Below, in pieces: positions 51,396-60,911 of a DNA stretch of 64,000 nucleotides. The stretch's first letter is position 1. The number at the start of each line of letters is the position of its first letter. Below the pieces are notes generated by a model. It searched no databases and was not told the origin of the DNA. It saw only the letters and a list, made by a program, of their open reading frames with translations. Position numbers and translations under genes: made by a program. This DNA is from Candidatus Cloacimonadota bacterium (GTDB lineage: Bacteria > Cloacimonadota > Cloacimonadia > Cloacimonadales > WRIO01): the NCBI GenBank assembly GCA_020532185.1, contig JAJBBH010000006.1, positions 1 to 64,000 of the forward strand. Direction: 5' to 3'.

Positions 51396-52529
51396 CTATT
51401 TACTTAATTGCTCCAAGAAATTATTCATAATTTTAACTTGATTTAAATATTTAAAAGATTCTTGTGCAATTTGCTTTCTTGGTATACTTTGTATTTTTAA
51501 AGCAAATTCAAAAAAATCATTAAAAGAAAAAAAGTGATTTACTTTTAAAATATATGGGAAGTCATTTGGGAACTTAAATTCATCATAACCAACAATTACA
51601 GGCAGTCCATTTATCAAATATTCTCCTACTTTTAAAGCAGAAGCTTGAGTTAACTTTTTTTTATATAGAGCAAGAGGTCCTATACCAATAGAAAATTTTT
51701 GTAAGTAATCGTATGCTTCATTTTGTTTTATCAGCCCATCATATACACACCTATTGGTTGACTCAATTAATTTCTTTTGTTGTTCATTAACATTGCCTGC
51801 AAAATGTACTTGGAAATTATTAAATTTTGAAGATCTGATGCTTTCGATCAACAATTCAAGTCCTTGGTAGGAGTGAAAAACACTGGAAATCATGACAAAC
51901 TTAATAGTATTAGGTTTGCCTTTAAATGAAATAACATTATCCTCTTTTAAAAATACGCCATTTGGTAAAATTAATCTTTTTGCTGTTTTTATATTTTTAC
52001 ACTCAATTTTAAGTATTTCGGGGCTTACTCCAATTATCCCTAAACAGCCTTTATGATGTAGTTTTCTTGTTATTTTTTCGATTAGTGAACCTATTGTTGA
52101 ATATAGCTTCAGCTCCCCAACTTCATCGCTATGGTGGTAGAATAAAATCTTATGTTTTCTCTTTAAAAATGTAAATGCAAAAAAATCAGCAGAATTATAT
52201 CTTAAAATAACGTAATCATATTCGTCTGTTAGCCTATTTACAAATAAATTATACTTGATTCTAACAAATAGCATATTTAGAGTAAAAATTCTTTTTAAGT
52301 AAAAATTCAAAGTATTGTCTTTTTTAAAAATATAATTTATTAAACGAAAAACTGGAACATATTTTATGTAATCATTTTGGAATTTATCACAAGGAGATGA
52401 TATATACACATCCCATTGTGCATTCTCAATGTGCTTAGCTGCTTGTGCTTCAGTTATTCGCATTTTATGTACACCTGCTATATACTCGATATGCAAACTT
52501 GTATGTGCGATTTTTAGCTTGTTTGTCAT
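51396..52529 (-). CDS. glycosyltransferase family 4
   Basis: 377 aa GT-B. Visible: KIAHTSLHIEYIAGVHKMRITEAQ, VILRYNSADFFAF, YHHSDEVGELK, RLILPNGVFL, KFVMISSVFHSYQGLELLIESI and FSIGIGPLALYKKKLTQASALKVGEYLINGLPVI (in parts: IGIGPLALYKK, KVGEYLINGLPV). The last is the donor site. Its ATG overlaps the upstream gene's stop by 4 bases. Confidence 0.82.
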   Translation of the reverse strand: MTNKLKIAHTSLHIEYIAGVHKMRITEAQAAKHIENAQWDVYISSPCDKFQNDYIKYVPVFRLINYIFKKDNTLNFYLKRIFTLNMLFVRIKYNLFVNRLTDEYDYVILRYNSADFFAFTFLKRKHKILFYHHSDEVGELKLYSTIGSLIEKITRKLHHKGCLGIIGVSPEILKIECKNIKTAKRLILPNGVFLKEDNVISFKGKPNTIKFVMISSVFHSYQGLELLIESIRSSKFNNFQVHFAGNVNEQQKKLIESTNRCVYDGLIKQNEAYDYLQKFSIGIGPLALYKKKLTQASALKVGEYLINGLPVIVGYDEFKFPNDFPYILKVNHFFSFNDFFEFALKIQSIPRKQIAQESFKYLNQVKIMNNFLEQLSK

Positions 52530-53653
52530 GCCCAGTTCCTTAATAACTCAATATATTTTCTTGCAGACATTTCCCATGCATAATATTCACAGGCTTCCTC
52601 TCGACTTTTACTTTTTAAATAGTTCAACAAGTTTTTATCTTCTACTAAACGTTTTAAAGCTTTATAAAGCCCGTTATCTTCATTTAAAGAAAATAACAGC
52701 CCATTTTCTTCATGCTTTATAAGGTCATTATTACCAGTAACGTTGCTTGCAACAACAGCTAACCCAGATGCCATAGCTTCGAGATTTGTATTGGATAAAC
52801 CTTCAGCCTTTGAAGCATTTATAATACTGTCAGATAAATGATAAATATCTCTTAGTTCGATTTTATTGACCCATCCAAAAAACTTGATTCTTTTTTTTAG
52901 ATCAAGTTTGTGACAAAGCTCTAAAGCTTTTTCGTAAAGAGGCCCATTACCGACCATGTACAAAAAAGTATTGTTTGTTTCATTTGCTAACAATGCAAAC
53001 TCCTTGATAATATATTCAATGTTTTTTTCTGCTGAAAAACGTCCGACATAAATAAAACAAACAGATTCATTATTTTTCAACTTAGGTTCAAAGTATTTAA
53101 TATCCACTCCAGTGTTTATAGTCATAGTAGAATATCTATCAGTTTGCATAGAGAGCTGCTTTAACCCATCTGAAACAGCAATAATGTGTTTTGCATTTTT
53201 TAACACCGACTTTCGTAATGGAGAAACAATTTTATGGAAAAAATCTAATTCTGGTTGTGAGCCAGGTACATCGCCGCCACCTAAAAATATTAGATACGGT
53301 AAATTATACATTTTCTTAATAATCAATCCCACAATACCAGAAGGTATAGACATAAAGCTAATTGAATGGCTAATTTTGTGACGTTTTATTATACTATAAC
53401 TAAACAATAAAGTTGAAAACACAAAACTCATCATCTGAACTGGGTTTGATTTCTCTTTATATTTTCGTAATGCGGGTATTCGATATAAATGCACCCCATT
53501 TTCATTTTTGTATTCATAAATACACCCAAAAGCTGAAGTTACTACAACTACATCATGCCCAAGTTTTTCAAATTCGCGAGCATAATTATAAGTTGCATTA
53601 CCAGCACCTCCGCCAATAGGAGGGTATTCATAGTTTATTAAAAGAATATTCAA
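52526..53653 (-). CDS. glycosyltransferase family 4
   Basis: 375 aa with textbook GT4 features: ILLINYEYPPIGGGAGNATYNYAREF at the N-terminus (in parts: YEYPPIGGGAGN), LGGGDVPGSQPELDFFHKI, IAVSDGLKQLS, CFIYVGRFSAEKNIEYIIKEF, and DSIINASKAEGLSNTNLEAMASGLAVVASN (E-x7-E; in parts: EGLSNTNLEAMASGLAV). Directly follows the transglutaminase-like gene without a gap. Confidence 0.9.
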   Translation of the reverse strand: MNILLINYEYPPIGGGAGNATYNYAREFEKLGHDVVVVTSAFGCIYEYKNENGVHLYRIPALRKYKEKSNPVQMMSFVFSTLLFSYSIIKRHKISHSISFMSIPSGIVGLIIKKMYNLPYLIFLGGGDVPGSQPELDFFHKIVSPLRKSVLKNAKHIIAVSDGLKQLSMQTDRYSTMTINTGVDIKYFEPKLKNNESVCFIYVGRFSAEKNIEYIIKEFALLANETNNTFLYMVGNGPLYEKALELCHKLDLKKRIKFFGWVNKIELRDIYHLSDSIINASKAEGLSNTNLEAMASGLAVVASNVTGNNDLIKHEENGLLFSLNEDNGLYKALKRLVEDKNLLNYLKSKSREEACEYYAWEMSARKYIELLRNWA

Positions 53654-55522
53654 TCAGTCCTCATTAGGTTCTGTTAGTTTTAATAGCTTTCCTGCATAGT
53701 TGCAATGACCTTGTTTTTTTCTTGCATTCGATGAATAGTAGGTTCGGCATTGAAGTACGATTGCTTGATGCATAAGCTCACTAACTTTTAAAAGGTTTGA
53801 AGGCACGGAATACATGTCATTTTCCTTGGCTATAATACGATAAAATGCATAAAGTATGCTTGTTTTGATAACTTGTTTATTTTCCTGAATAATCAAATTT
53901 TCATTATCTTTGAATTCTAAGTTTTTAAAATCAGAAAAAGCAATACATTCTTTATTTGTATATATGTCAGGAATAAAGTCCAATCTATTGCTTCCAAAAA
54001 TACAGTATTCAATCTCTTGTTCATAGTTCTCTATTATAAAAGTAACACAATCTCGAGAATATTGCAAGCTGACTATTGGTTGATCTGGCTTTACATGTGT
54101 AAAAGAGAAGGTATCAGACCAGTTAGACCACAGTCCATTTTTTTGAAGTTTACATCTAAAATAGTAATTAATGTCACAGTTGAAGAAGCTTGAGTGCGTT
54201 TCAGAAATATGTATAGTTTCTTTAAAATCTTCTAATGTATTGAATGAAGGATTTATGAACTTAAAGTCATTGTTAGGAGATATTTGCCACCAAATTTTTT
54301 GTGCACTTTCTTTGGCGAAGATAGAAAAATATGGTTTTGTATCTTTGAATTCACTTGATTTATTTACAATTATGGGTACATGATTAATTTTTGTAAAATC
54401 TTGCTCGATTTCTACACAAACTTCTATAATTCCATCTTGTTTACTATCAACTAGAAAAGTATTATTTTTAGAATATAGCTCAGGCATTGATAAACGGCTT
54501 AATTGATAATAGATATAGATTTCATCATCAAAGTCATCAATATCTATTTTTAATGATTTGATAATTATATTTTGTGGTGATTTAAGTAATTCTTTTTTAC
54601 TGCGATTTTCTATTTGATAAATAGGAAAATCCGAGGTAAATACTTTATTATTTCTGTAAATTAAATTTATTTTATGCTTTACAATTATTGTTGACGAATG
54701 AATGGTTTTTTTGTTGACACTATGTATAATATCCGCATTTAAGGGTTTTTCGGGTATCATTTCATAGTCAATTGTTATATGTTCATCTGGGTATAAATTC
54801 CAACCATATAGTGAATTAGGTGCAATTGGATCCATATTGTTTCCTATATATTGATTGTCTATATACTCAAACAGAGACATATTGGTTATTTTGGTATTTG
54901 AGTTTTTGGATCTATATATCCCATAAGGTTTGGTTCGATAAACTAAAAAAGGGTCTTCTATGATATCTGACAAACTGCTTAATGAGAAGTTATCTAAATT
55001 GATATAATGCGTTTTAATATCTGCATCAAGAACCACTTTCTTTTTATTAATTAAATATTCAAAAGCAGCGTGTCCGTTTAATTTGATTCCCTGGGCATCT
55101 ACAAGTAAAGGTAACATTGCTTTTAATAATGCTTTTGCATTTTGTCCACATATACAGTATCCCCACCAATTAATTAACTGTATAGGGTCTTCTGATTCTT
55201 TAAACCCATTTACTGCGTGAATTATGTTATCACTAAAAAACTTATAAAGCTTAAATGCATCTTCTTGTTTTTTGGGGTTAATTCCTAAATATGCATAAAG
55301 CGAATTAATACTTCTAAAGTCTTTATTGTTAGCAATAGGGTAAACATTCTCCATTATTATATTACTTTTATTTGTAATCGTTATTTGTTTTAATAGATTT
55401 TTTTCAAGAGTACCCGCATTGTAACTATTTGGTGATTTGTAACTCCTGTCATCCACAGTATTTTCATTATATATCTCAATCATATGATTCGTGTTCATGG
55501 TGAATGTATGCTTTAAAATCAT
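53654..55522 (-). CDS. transglutaminase-like protein in the glycan cluster
   Basis: 622 aa, no signal peptide. The papain-like transglutaminase core is at residues about 85-200: INWWGYCICGQNAKALL (nucleophile Cys125 in the CGQ motif; residues 117-133), KLNGHAAFEYLI (His151) and VVLDADIKTHY (Asp166/168), giving a Cys-His-Asp triad. The remaining ~420 residues are beta-rich, with two segments resembling Fn3/Ig-like strands (WQISPNNDFKF, FRCKLQKNGLWSNWSDTFSF). The start at 55522 overlaps the asnB stop as ATGA. No known role of such proteins in O-antigen synthesis; candidates are peptide/amide chemistry on the glycan or a structural role. With AsnB as neighbour, an amidation pathway is possible. 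Confidence 0.7.
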   Translation of the reverse strand: MILKHTFTMNTNHMIEIYNENTVDDRSYKSPNSYNAGTLEKNLLKQITITNKSNIIMENVYPIANNKDFRSINSLYAYLGINPKKQEDAFKLYKFFSDNIIHAVNGFKESEDPIQLINWWGYCICGQNAKALLKAMLPLLVDAQGIKLNGHAAFEYLINKKKVVLDADIKTHYINLDNFSLSSLSDIIEDPFLVYRTKPYGIYRSKNSNTKITNMSLFEYIDNQYIGNNMDPIAPNSLYGWNLYPDEHITIDYEMIPEKPLNADIIHSVNKKTIHSSTIIVKHKINLIYRNNKVFTSDFPIYQIENRSKKELLKSPQNIIIKSLKIDIDDFDDEIYIYYQLSRLSMPELYSKNNTFLVDSKQDGIIEVCVEIEQDFTKINHVPIIVNKSSEFKDTKPYFSIFAKESAQKIWWQISPNNDFKFINPSFNTLEDFKETIHISETHSSFFNCDINYYFRCKLQKNGLWSNWSDTFSFTHVKPDQPIVSLQYSRDCVTFIIENYEQEIEYCIFGSNRLDFIPDIYTNKECIAFSDFKNLEFKDNENLIIQENKQVIKTSILYAFYRIIAKENDMYSVPSNLLKVSELMHQAIVLQCRTYYSSNARKKQGHCNYAGKLLKLTEPNED

Positions 55523-57399
55523 AAAAACTCCCTTTCATACCATTTTTGAAAGACATACAAAGTCCATATTTGTTTACGATTATCTTTGACACCTTTCAAA
55601 TGCTGATGCAATAAACGATAGACATATGGGTAGTTAAATAAGCTTTGTTTATCGACAAATTCTTTACTTAGATAATGAGATATTTCGTTTTTTAAATCTT
55701 GTTTAATCCATTTAGTCAGTGGTATTCCAAATCCCTTTTTTTGACGGTACAGAATTGATTTTGGCAATATTCCTTCAAATGCTTTTTTCAATATATATTT
55801 ACGAGTTGTTCCTTTAAATTTGACAGAATAGGGAAGATGATTAGCAAACTCAGCGAAATCATTATCCAAAAAAGGTGCTCTTGTTTCTAAAGAGTTCATC
55901 ATGCTTGCTCTATCTACTTTAGTAAGAATATCTTCTGCCAAGTAAAACTTTTGATAATGCCAAAGTAAGCTGTTTTCTTTAGACAAATCGTGGGGTGTTT
56001 CAATTAGGTTTAAAGGATAGTTACCGTTAAATGCCAAAAAAAGGCGATTCTGCTCATCGAAATCATACGAGCCAATCCAAAGTTGGTTTCGCATCACAGG
56101 GCTTTTATAAACGTGTTTTAGAAAGTTTTTTGCCTTGAAATCTAAACTCATATTTTTCTCAGAAACTGGTACGCTATTGACAAGATTTTCAATAATATAT
56201 TTTGAAAGGTACTTTGGTATTATTTTATATTTTTCTGCCCAGTAATGAGCTAAAAAAGGATCATAGCCTGCAAATAACTCATCTCCAGCATCTCCGCCAA
56301 GAGCAACACTTACATGTTGTTTGGTAAATTTACTAAGTAAATAGGTTGGTATGATTGAGGCATCAGCAAAAGGCTCATCTAAGCTTTCCATTATTTCAGG
56401 AAGAATATTAACAAGTGTTGATACAGAAAGTGTTTCATGATGGTGATCTGTTTTAAATAATCGGGCAACTTGTTCTGCATAAGAGCTTTCATCAAAAGAC
56501 TTCTCATCAAACCCAATAGAAAAAGTCTTTAACTTCTTATGCCCTGTGAGCTCAGAAGCTAAAGCTGTGATAATACTTGAGTCTATTCCACCACTTAAAA
56601 AAACACCAACTGGCACATCGCTGACCATATGGCTGGAAACAGCTTTTTTAAGTTTCATAACTAATGTTTTTGATAGTTCAACTTCACTTAAAGTATTAAA
56701 TTGTTTGTATGGTGAAAAGCTTATTTCAAAATATTGTTTGATTTTATAATCATAGTTTTTAAAAACCAGATAATGCCCTGGCAATAGCTTTTTTACATTT
56801 TTATAAATGCTTAAATCTAAAGGCAAATACTCGTATTGAAGATAAGCAGACAAGCTATCCATTGAAAGTTCTTTTTTAAAATCTTTATGCAAAATAATTG
56901 CTTTGGACTCTGAAGCAAATAAAAACTGACTTCCATTAAAATAATAATACAATGGTTTTTGTCCATATCTATCTCTTGCAAGCACAAGTTCGTCGTTCTG
57001 TCTATCATAAATTGCCAAAGCAAACATCCCGTTAAGCTTTTTGAAAAACTCAACACCGAACTCAATAAAGCCATTCAAGATAACTTCAGTATCAGTTTGT
57101 GAATTAAACACATAAGACATTGCAGTCAATGTCTTACGCAACTCCTGAAAATTATATATTTCACCATTAAAGACAATCCAGTATCTATCATCGTTAGATG
57201 ACATTGGTTGGTGACCTGCAGAAGATAAATCTAAAATGCTTAATCGTCTTTGCCCTAGCGCAATATTTAGTTTATTATCTTGGTTAAATATTTCACAACC
57301 AACATTATCGGGACCTCTATGCTTTAGAGCGTTAGTCATAGAAAGGATGTCTTTTTTGCTGATTAACGTATTACTTACGATTCCTGCTATGCCACACAT
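55519..57399 (-). CDS. asnB: asparagine synthase (glutamine-hydrolysing)
   Basis: 626 aa. N-terminal glutaminase with catalytic Cys2 (MCGIAGI), RHGPDNVG-like RGPDN, and NGEIYNF; C-terminal synthetase with the pyrophosphatase motif FLSGGIDSS, FSIGFDEKSFDES, ALGGDAGDELFAGY, and DILTKVDRASMMNSLETRAPFLDN (in parts: KVDRASMM, ETRAPFLD). In polysaccharide clusters AsnB homologues (WbpS-like) often amidate a uronic acid or amino sugar rather than make free asparagine; that role is inferred from position. Start codon is next to the TPR-GT2 stop (1-base spacing). Confidence 0.88.
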   Translation of the reverse strand: MCGIAGIVSNTLISKKDILSMTNALKHRGPDNVGCEIFNQDNKLNIALGQRRLSILDLSSAGHQPMSSNDDRYWIVFNGEIYNFQELRKTLTAMSYVFNSQTDTEVILNGFIEFGVEFFKKLNGMFALAIYDRQNDELVLARDRYGQKPLYYYFNGSQFLFASESKAIILHKDFKKELSMDSLSAYLQYEYLPLDLSIYKNVKKLLPGHYLVFKNYDYKIKQYFEISFSPYKQFNTLSEVELSKTLVMKLKKAVSSHMVSDVPVGVFLSGGIDSSIITALASELTGHKKLKTFSIGFDEKSFDESSYAEQVARLFKTDHHHETLSVSTLVNILPEIMESLDEPFADASIIPTYLLSKFTKQHVSVALGGDAGDELFAGYDPFLAHYWAEKYKIIPKYLSKYIIENLVNSVPVSEKNMSLDFKAKNFLKHVYKSPVMRNQLWIGSYDFDEQNRLFLAFNGNYPLNLIETPHDLSKENSLLWHYQKFYLAEDILTKVDRASMMNSLETRAPFLDNDFAEFANHLPYSVKFKGTTRKYILKKAFEGILPKSILYRQKKGFGIPLTKWIKQDLKNEISHYLSKEFVDKQSLFNYPYVYRLLHQHLKGVKDNRKQIWTLYVFQKWYEREFL

Positions 57400-59028
57400 T
57401 TATTTACCTTGAGTCCTTGAGTGTATAGCTTCAACTATATAATAATCTTTATTCTGTACTTCAAAATAGACACGTATTACAAGCTCTCCAATCAAACCTA
57501 TGAAGAGAACTTGTGTGCATAAAGTAAGCATTATTGCATAAAGGATAATTAATGTGTTAAAGCTAAGAGTTGTAAAAATACTTGCGATAGATAAAGAAAT
57601 AAAAAGTGCAGTACCCCAGAGAAATATTTTTTTTACTATTTTCCCAAAAAACTGTATAGGCCTCGTCATATAATCTGAAAAAAATCTAATTACAAGAAAA
57701 TCAAACAATACTCTTGATACTCTCGATAAATTGTATTTTGCTTTGCCATGTATTCTTGGATGATGATTAACGGGAATTTCGGCAACTTTTACTCCAAGCC
57801 AAGCAGCAAAGACAGGTATGAATCTATGCATTTCACCATATAATTGTATATTCTTTACAATCTCTTTTTTGTATGCTTTTAGGGTACACCCAAAATCATT
57901 AAGCTGAATACCTGTGCCACTTATCAGGTAGTTTATGATTTTATTTGCCACAGCTGAAGGCAGTCTTCTGCTGATAGCTTTATCTTGCCTATCTTTTCTC
58001 CATCCATTAACAAGATCATACCCTTCTGCCATTTTTTCTAATAATTTAGGTATATCCGCAGGATCATTCTGCAAATCACCATCCATAGTAACAATTATAT
58101 GTCCATTTGCATATTTAAAACCAGCACTTAATGCTGCTGTCTGTCCATAGTTACGCCTAAATTGGATCAAGACAACATTCGTCTCTGACAAAGACAAGTT
58201 TCTTAAGTATTCAGTACTACCATCACGACTTCCATCATCAATGAAAATGATCTCATACCGTTGATCTAAATCTCCGAGTACATTTACTAATTTTTCATAA
58301 AGGATTGGCAAATTTTTACGTTCATTCATAATCGGTATAACAACAGAAATGTCAATACCTTTAATATCATCTTTACCAATATTTGAAATAATATTAAATG
58401 GGTCGATTTCATATATTTGATTAGACAACTCAATATGAATTGAGGTATTAGGGATGTCTGCGTTATTAGAAATAAGTTTTAATTGAGTCTTTAATTCTTT
58501 AATATTTGCATCTATACCGTATATTTTTTCTAATTCAGACAAAAAAAGCCCTGCCTCAACTAATTTCTTAGCTGAAAGCAGGACTGTTGCTAAATTTATT
58601 TTTGCGACATAATAATCTTCTGCTAAAGACATAGCTTGTCTAATTCTTATCTCAGCGTTTTCGTAATCATTAGTCTTGAAATATACTACACCCAAGTCAT
58701 TTAATAGTTCGTGATTGGTCTTATCTACCAAACGAGCTTTTTCTAATATTTGTATTGATTCTTTATAACGTTTATTTTCATAGAATACAAGACCTAAATT
58801 ATATAAGTAGTTAAAATTTTCTGGTTCTAAATTTGCTGCTTTTTCAATATATTGAAACGATGTATCTATTTCATTCAATATCTTGTATGCGTTGCCTAAA
58901 ATTGAAAATATTTTTGCTGATTTAGGGTTTATTTCTGCAGCATTTTCCCAATGCTTAATAGCACTATGTACATCGTTATCTTGAAAATACTTTAAGCCTA
59001 ATAAATATTCACTTTCATAATTTTCCAT
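57400..59028 (-). CDS. TPR-fused polyprenyl-phosphate glycosyltransferase (GT2)
   Basis: 542 aa. Residues 1-160 are four TPRs (YLLGLKYFQDNDVHSAIKHWENA, IFSILGNAYKILNEIDTSFQYIEKA, YLYNLGLVFYENKRYKESIQILEKA, ELLNDLGVVYFKTNDYENAEIRI; quoted in parts). Residues 225-460 are a GtrB-type GT2: SVVIPIMNERKNLPILYEKL, FIDDGSRDGSTE, RRNYGQTAALSAGF, TMDGDLQNDPADIP, DFGCTLKAYKKEI and HHPRIHGKAKYN. Two C-terminal membrane helices follow (about 470-530). First gene of the 59-39.5 kb cluster. It differs from the plain GtrB-like enzyme at 9793 by the TPR module, which may recruit the other cluster enzymes. Confidence 0.88.
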   Translation of the reverse strand: MENYESEYLLGLKYFQDNDVHSAIKHWENAAEINPKSAKIFSILGNAYKILNEIDTSFQYIEKAANLEPENFNYLYNLGLVFYENKRYKESIQILEKARLVDKTNHELLNDLGVVYFKTNDYENAEIRIRQAMSLAEDYYVAKINLATVLLSAKKLVEAGLFLSELEKIYGIDANIKELKTQLKLISNNADIPNTSIHIELSNQIYEIDPFNIISNIGKDDIKGIDISVVIPIMNERKNLPILYEKLVNVLGDLDQRYEIIFIDDGSRDGSTEYLRNLSLSETNVVLIQFRRNYGQTAALSAGFKYANGHIIVTMDGDLQNDPADIPKLLEKMAEGYDLVNGWRKDRQDKAISRRLPSAVANKIINYLISGTGIQLNDFGCTLKAYKKEIVKNIQLYGEMHRFIPVFAAWLGVKVAEIPVNHHPRIHGKAKYNLSRVSRVLFDFLVIRFFSDYMTRPIQFFGKIVKKIFLWGTALFISLSIASIFTTLSFNTLIILYAIMLTLCTQVLFIGLIGELVIRVYFEVQNKDYYIVEAIHSRTQGK

Positions 59029-59053
59029 ATTATCTTCCCTGATTTAATATTAG

Positions 59054-59108
59054 CACAGCTTCGCCCTGTGACTTCAGATTTCGTGCCACTTGCTACAATA
59101 TGATGCAA
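59054..59108 (-). promoter_or_regulatory. candidate sigma-54-like promoter, dyad and leader hairpin of the glycan cluster
   Basis: On the minus strand: an imperfect dyad TTGC-N2-CA-N3-TG-N2-GCAA (59108-59090), directly followed by TGGCACG (59088-59082), 4 bases, then CTGAA (59077-59073). The first box matches the -24 element of sigma-54 promoters; the second keeps TG but has A where the invariant C of GC is expected. A 5-base stem hairpin CACAG/CTGTG (59070-59054) lies in the putative leader, 26 bases before the start codon of the first gene. Motif match only; the degenerate -12 makes this uncertain. Confidence 0.35.
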
Positions 59109-59172
59109 AAGCTATGCCATAGGAAAATCAATTATTCTTTGTTTATTGTCATATAAATAAGAAAATATTTCT

Positions 59173-60288
59173 TTAAGTTGAAAAATATCTTCCTATAGTG
59201 TTGTATATATGTCCAAATACAAGCTTTGGATTTACATGTCCTTTCAAAGCTCCTTGCATATCTTCTAAGAAATAGAATAATTTATCCAAATCTTCCAAAA
59301 TATGGGGGTTTTTCTCATAAAATTTTGATATTAGTTTGATTTGATTAATATTGACTATGTCCGATTGACAAAGTTGAAATGCCTTAATGTCGTTTAAGAA
59401 TAATATAAATGTATTAATTGTTTCAATGAGAATACTGTTATTTCTGCCTGCTTTAGCAATTGTATTGTCTTGCCAGTTTAAGAATTCTTCATCGTCTTCA
59501 GCGAGTAAGATTTGAAAAAACTTTATTGATTGATCAAGACTTTCAAAGTCATTTTCGTCAGCTAAAATCCGTGCTTTTTCGAGGTTGGAATTAGATAGCT
59601 TTGCTATAAGTTTTGCTTTCACAGGATCCAATGAGCAAACATGTCTTAAATAAATCTCTATTTTTTCTGTTCTGATAGGATGAAATTCAATTCTCTGACA
59701 TCTTGAGATGATTGTTGGCAAAAGACTATTTATTGTTGTAGTTGTCATTATAATTACTGTGTTATCAGACGGTTCTTCCAAAGTTTTTAAAAAGGCATTA
59801 GCTGCTTGAATATTCATTTTTTCAATATTTTCTATTATAATAACTTTCTTTTCTGCTTCATAAGGCGTAGTTATTAATTTTTGTTGTATCATACGTATCT
59901 GATCTATTCGAATTTCTGTATTGCCAGAAAAAGCATAATCTTTCCAAGGATGATTAATCTTTGCTTGAATATATTTTTGATATTCTTCTTGGTTTGCTTG
60001 GCTTTTAATTTCTCCACTAATTGTCATATCGAAGTTTGGTATAGGAAAAAGAAACATTATATCTGGATGTGAAAACTCTAAAAACTTTTTGCATGATAAA
60101 CAAGTTCCACAAGGTCTTCTTTCTTTTTCTGAATAGCAATTTATTGCCATAGCAAATATATAGGCTGTGAAGATTTTTCCACAGCCTTCTGGTCCATAAA
60201 ATAAATAAGCTTGAGCTACTGTATTGTTCTTTAAAGAGTTTTCTAAAATGCGAACTGCAAGAGCTTGTCCAACTATCTTTTTCAGCAT
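59173..60288 (-). CDS. holB: DNA polymerase III subunit delta' (HolB)
   Basis: Clamp-loader component. 371 aa. Visible: AQAYLFYGPEGCGKIFTAYIFA with Walker A GPEGCGK, a zinc site CGTCLSCKK, HPDIMFLFP, an IDQIRMIQQKL block, EKVIIIENIEKMNIQAANAFLKTLEEP (in parts: IIIENIEKM, ANAFLKTLEEP) and IISRCQRIEFHP with the SRC motif. Walker B is degenerate (ENIEK), as expected for delta'. Between the GNAT and intergenic region that precedes the glycan cluster; last gene of its operon. Confidence 0.9.
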   Translation of the reverse strand: MLKKIVGQALAVRILENSLKNNTVAQAYLFYGPEGCGKIFTAYIFAMAINCYSEKERRPCGTCLSCKKFLEFSHPDIMFLFPIPNFDMTISGEIKSQANQEEYQKYIQAKINHPWKDYAFSGNTEIRIDQIRMIQQKLITTPYEAEKKVIIIENIEKMNIQAANAFLKTLEEPSDNTVIIMTTTTINSLLPTIISRCQRIEFHPIRTEKIEIYLRHVCSLDPVKAKLIAKLSNSNLEKARILADENDFESLDQSIKFFQILLAEDDEEFLNWQDNTIAKAGRNNSILIETINTFILFLNDIKAFQLCQSDIVNINQIKLISKFYEKNPHILEDLDKLFYFLEDMQGALKGHVNPKLVFGHIYNTIGRYFST

Positions 60289-60289
60289 C

Positions 60290-60901
60290 TTATAATTCCA
60301 GTTTTAAATCAAGGCTTCCTTTATCGCTTTGTACATCATTTAAAACCTTATTAATATAAGGGCTTTTAAAGTTTTCAGCAAAAATCTGCATATAATTTAC
60401 ATCATAACGGTTGCCTGCAATCTTTCTAAAAGATTTGAGTGTGCCACTATTTTCAAAACCTACTTTTGTAAAAAGCTTTTGGGCTCTTTTATTAAAGCCT
60501 AAAACAGTTAGGTATGCTGTATATATGTTCAAAACATTAAATGCAAAATCTAACAAAAGGTTCATTGAGTCAAGACCATATGATCTATTCCAATAGTTCT
60601 TATCACCAATATTTATACCAACTTCAGCTGTTCCATTTATAAAATTGACATCGTGCAAACCACATGAACCAATTAATTTGTTGCTTTCTCTGTCAACAAT
60701 AGCAAAAATATAGTTATTACATTCTTGGAATCCTTCAAGTATTTTCTTTTCAACTTCGAGGCTCAACATTTGGCCCACTCCGCCAAGATTTAAAGTAATG
60801 TAGTAATCATTTAGCCATTCTGTGTATAAATGTGCGTCCTCTGTTGATAATGGGGATAAATAGCATTTTTCTCCCACAAGATTTTTAAAGTATTTGCTCA
60901 T
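60290..60901 (-). CDS. GNAT acetyltransferase, RimJ/RimL-PseH type
   Basis: 203 aa. KNLVGEKCYLSPLSTEDAHLYTEWLNDY (in parts: YLSPLSTEDAHLYTEWLND), LIGSCGLHDVNFINGTAEVGINIGDKNYWNRSYGLDSMNLLL with the acetyl-CoA loop (in parts: AEVGINIGDKNYWNRSYGLDS) and VLGFNKRAQKLFTKVGFENSGTLKSF. Same class as ribosomal-protein and nucleotide-sugar acetyltransferases. One base after the holB start on the same strand, 10 bases before the SPT-like gene. Substrate not deducible. Confidence 0.78.
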   Translation of the reverse strand: MSKYFKNLVGEKCYLSPLSTEDAHLYTEWLNDYYITLNLGGVGQMLSLEVEKKILEGFQECNNYIFAIVDRESNKLIGSCGLHDVNFINGTAEVGINIGDKNYWNRSYGLDSMNLLLDFAFNVLNIYTAYLTVLGFNKRAQKLFTKVGFENSGTLKSFRKIAGNRYDVNYMQIFAENFKSPYINKVLNDVQSDKGSLDLKLEL

Positions 60902-60911
60902 TTTGTTCTCC

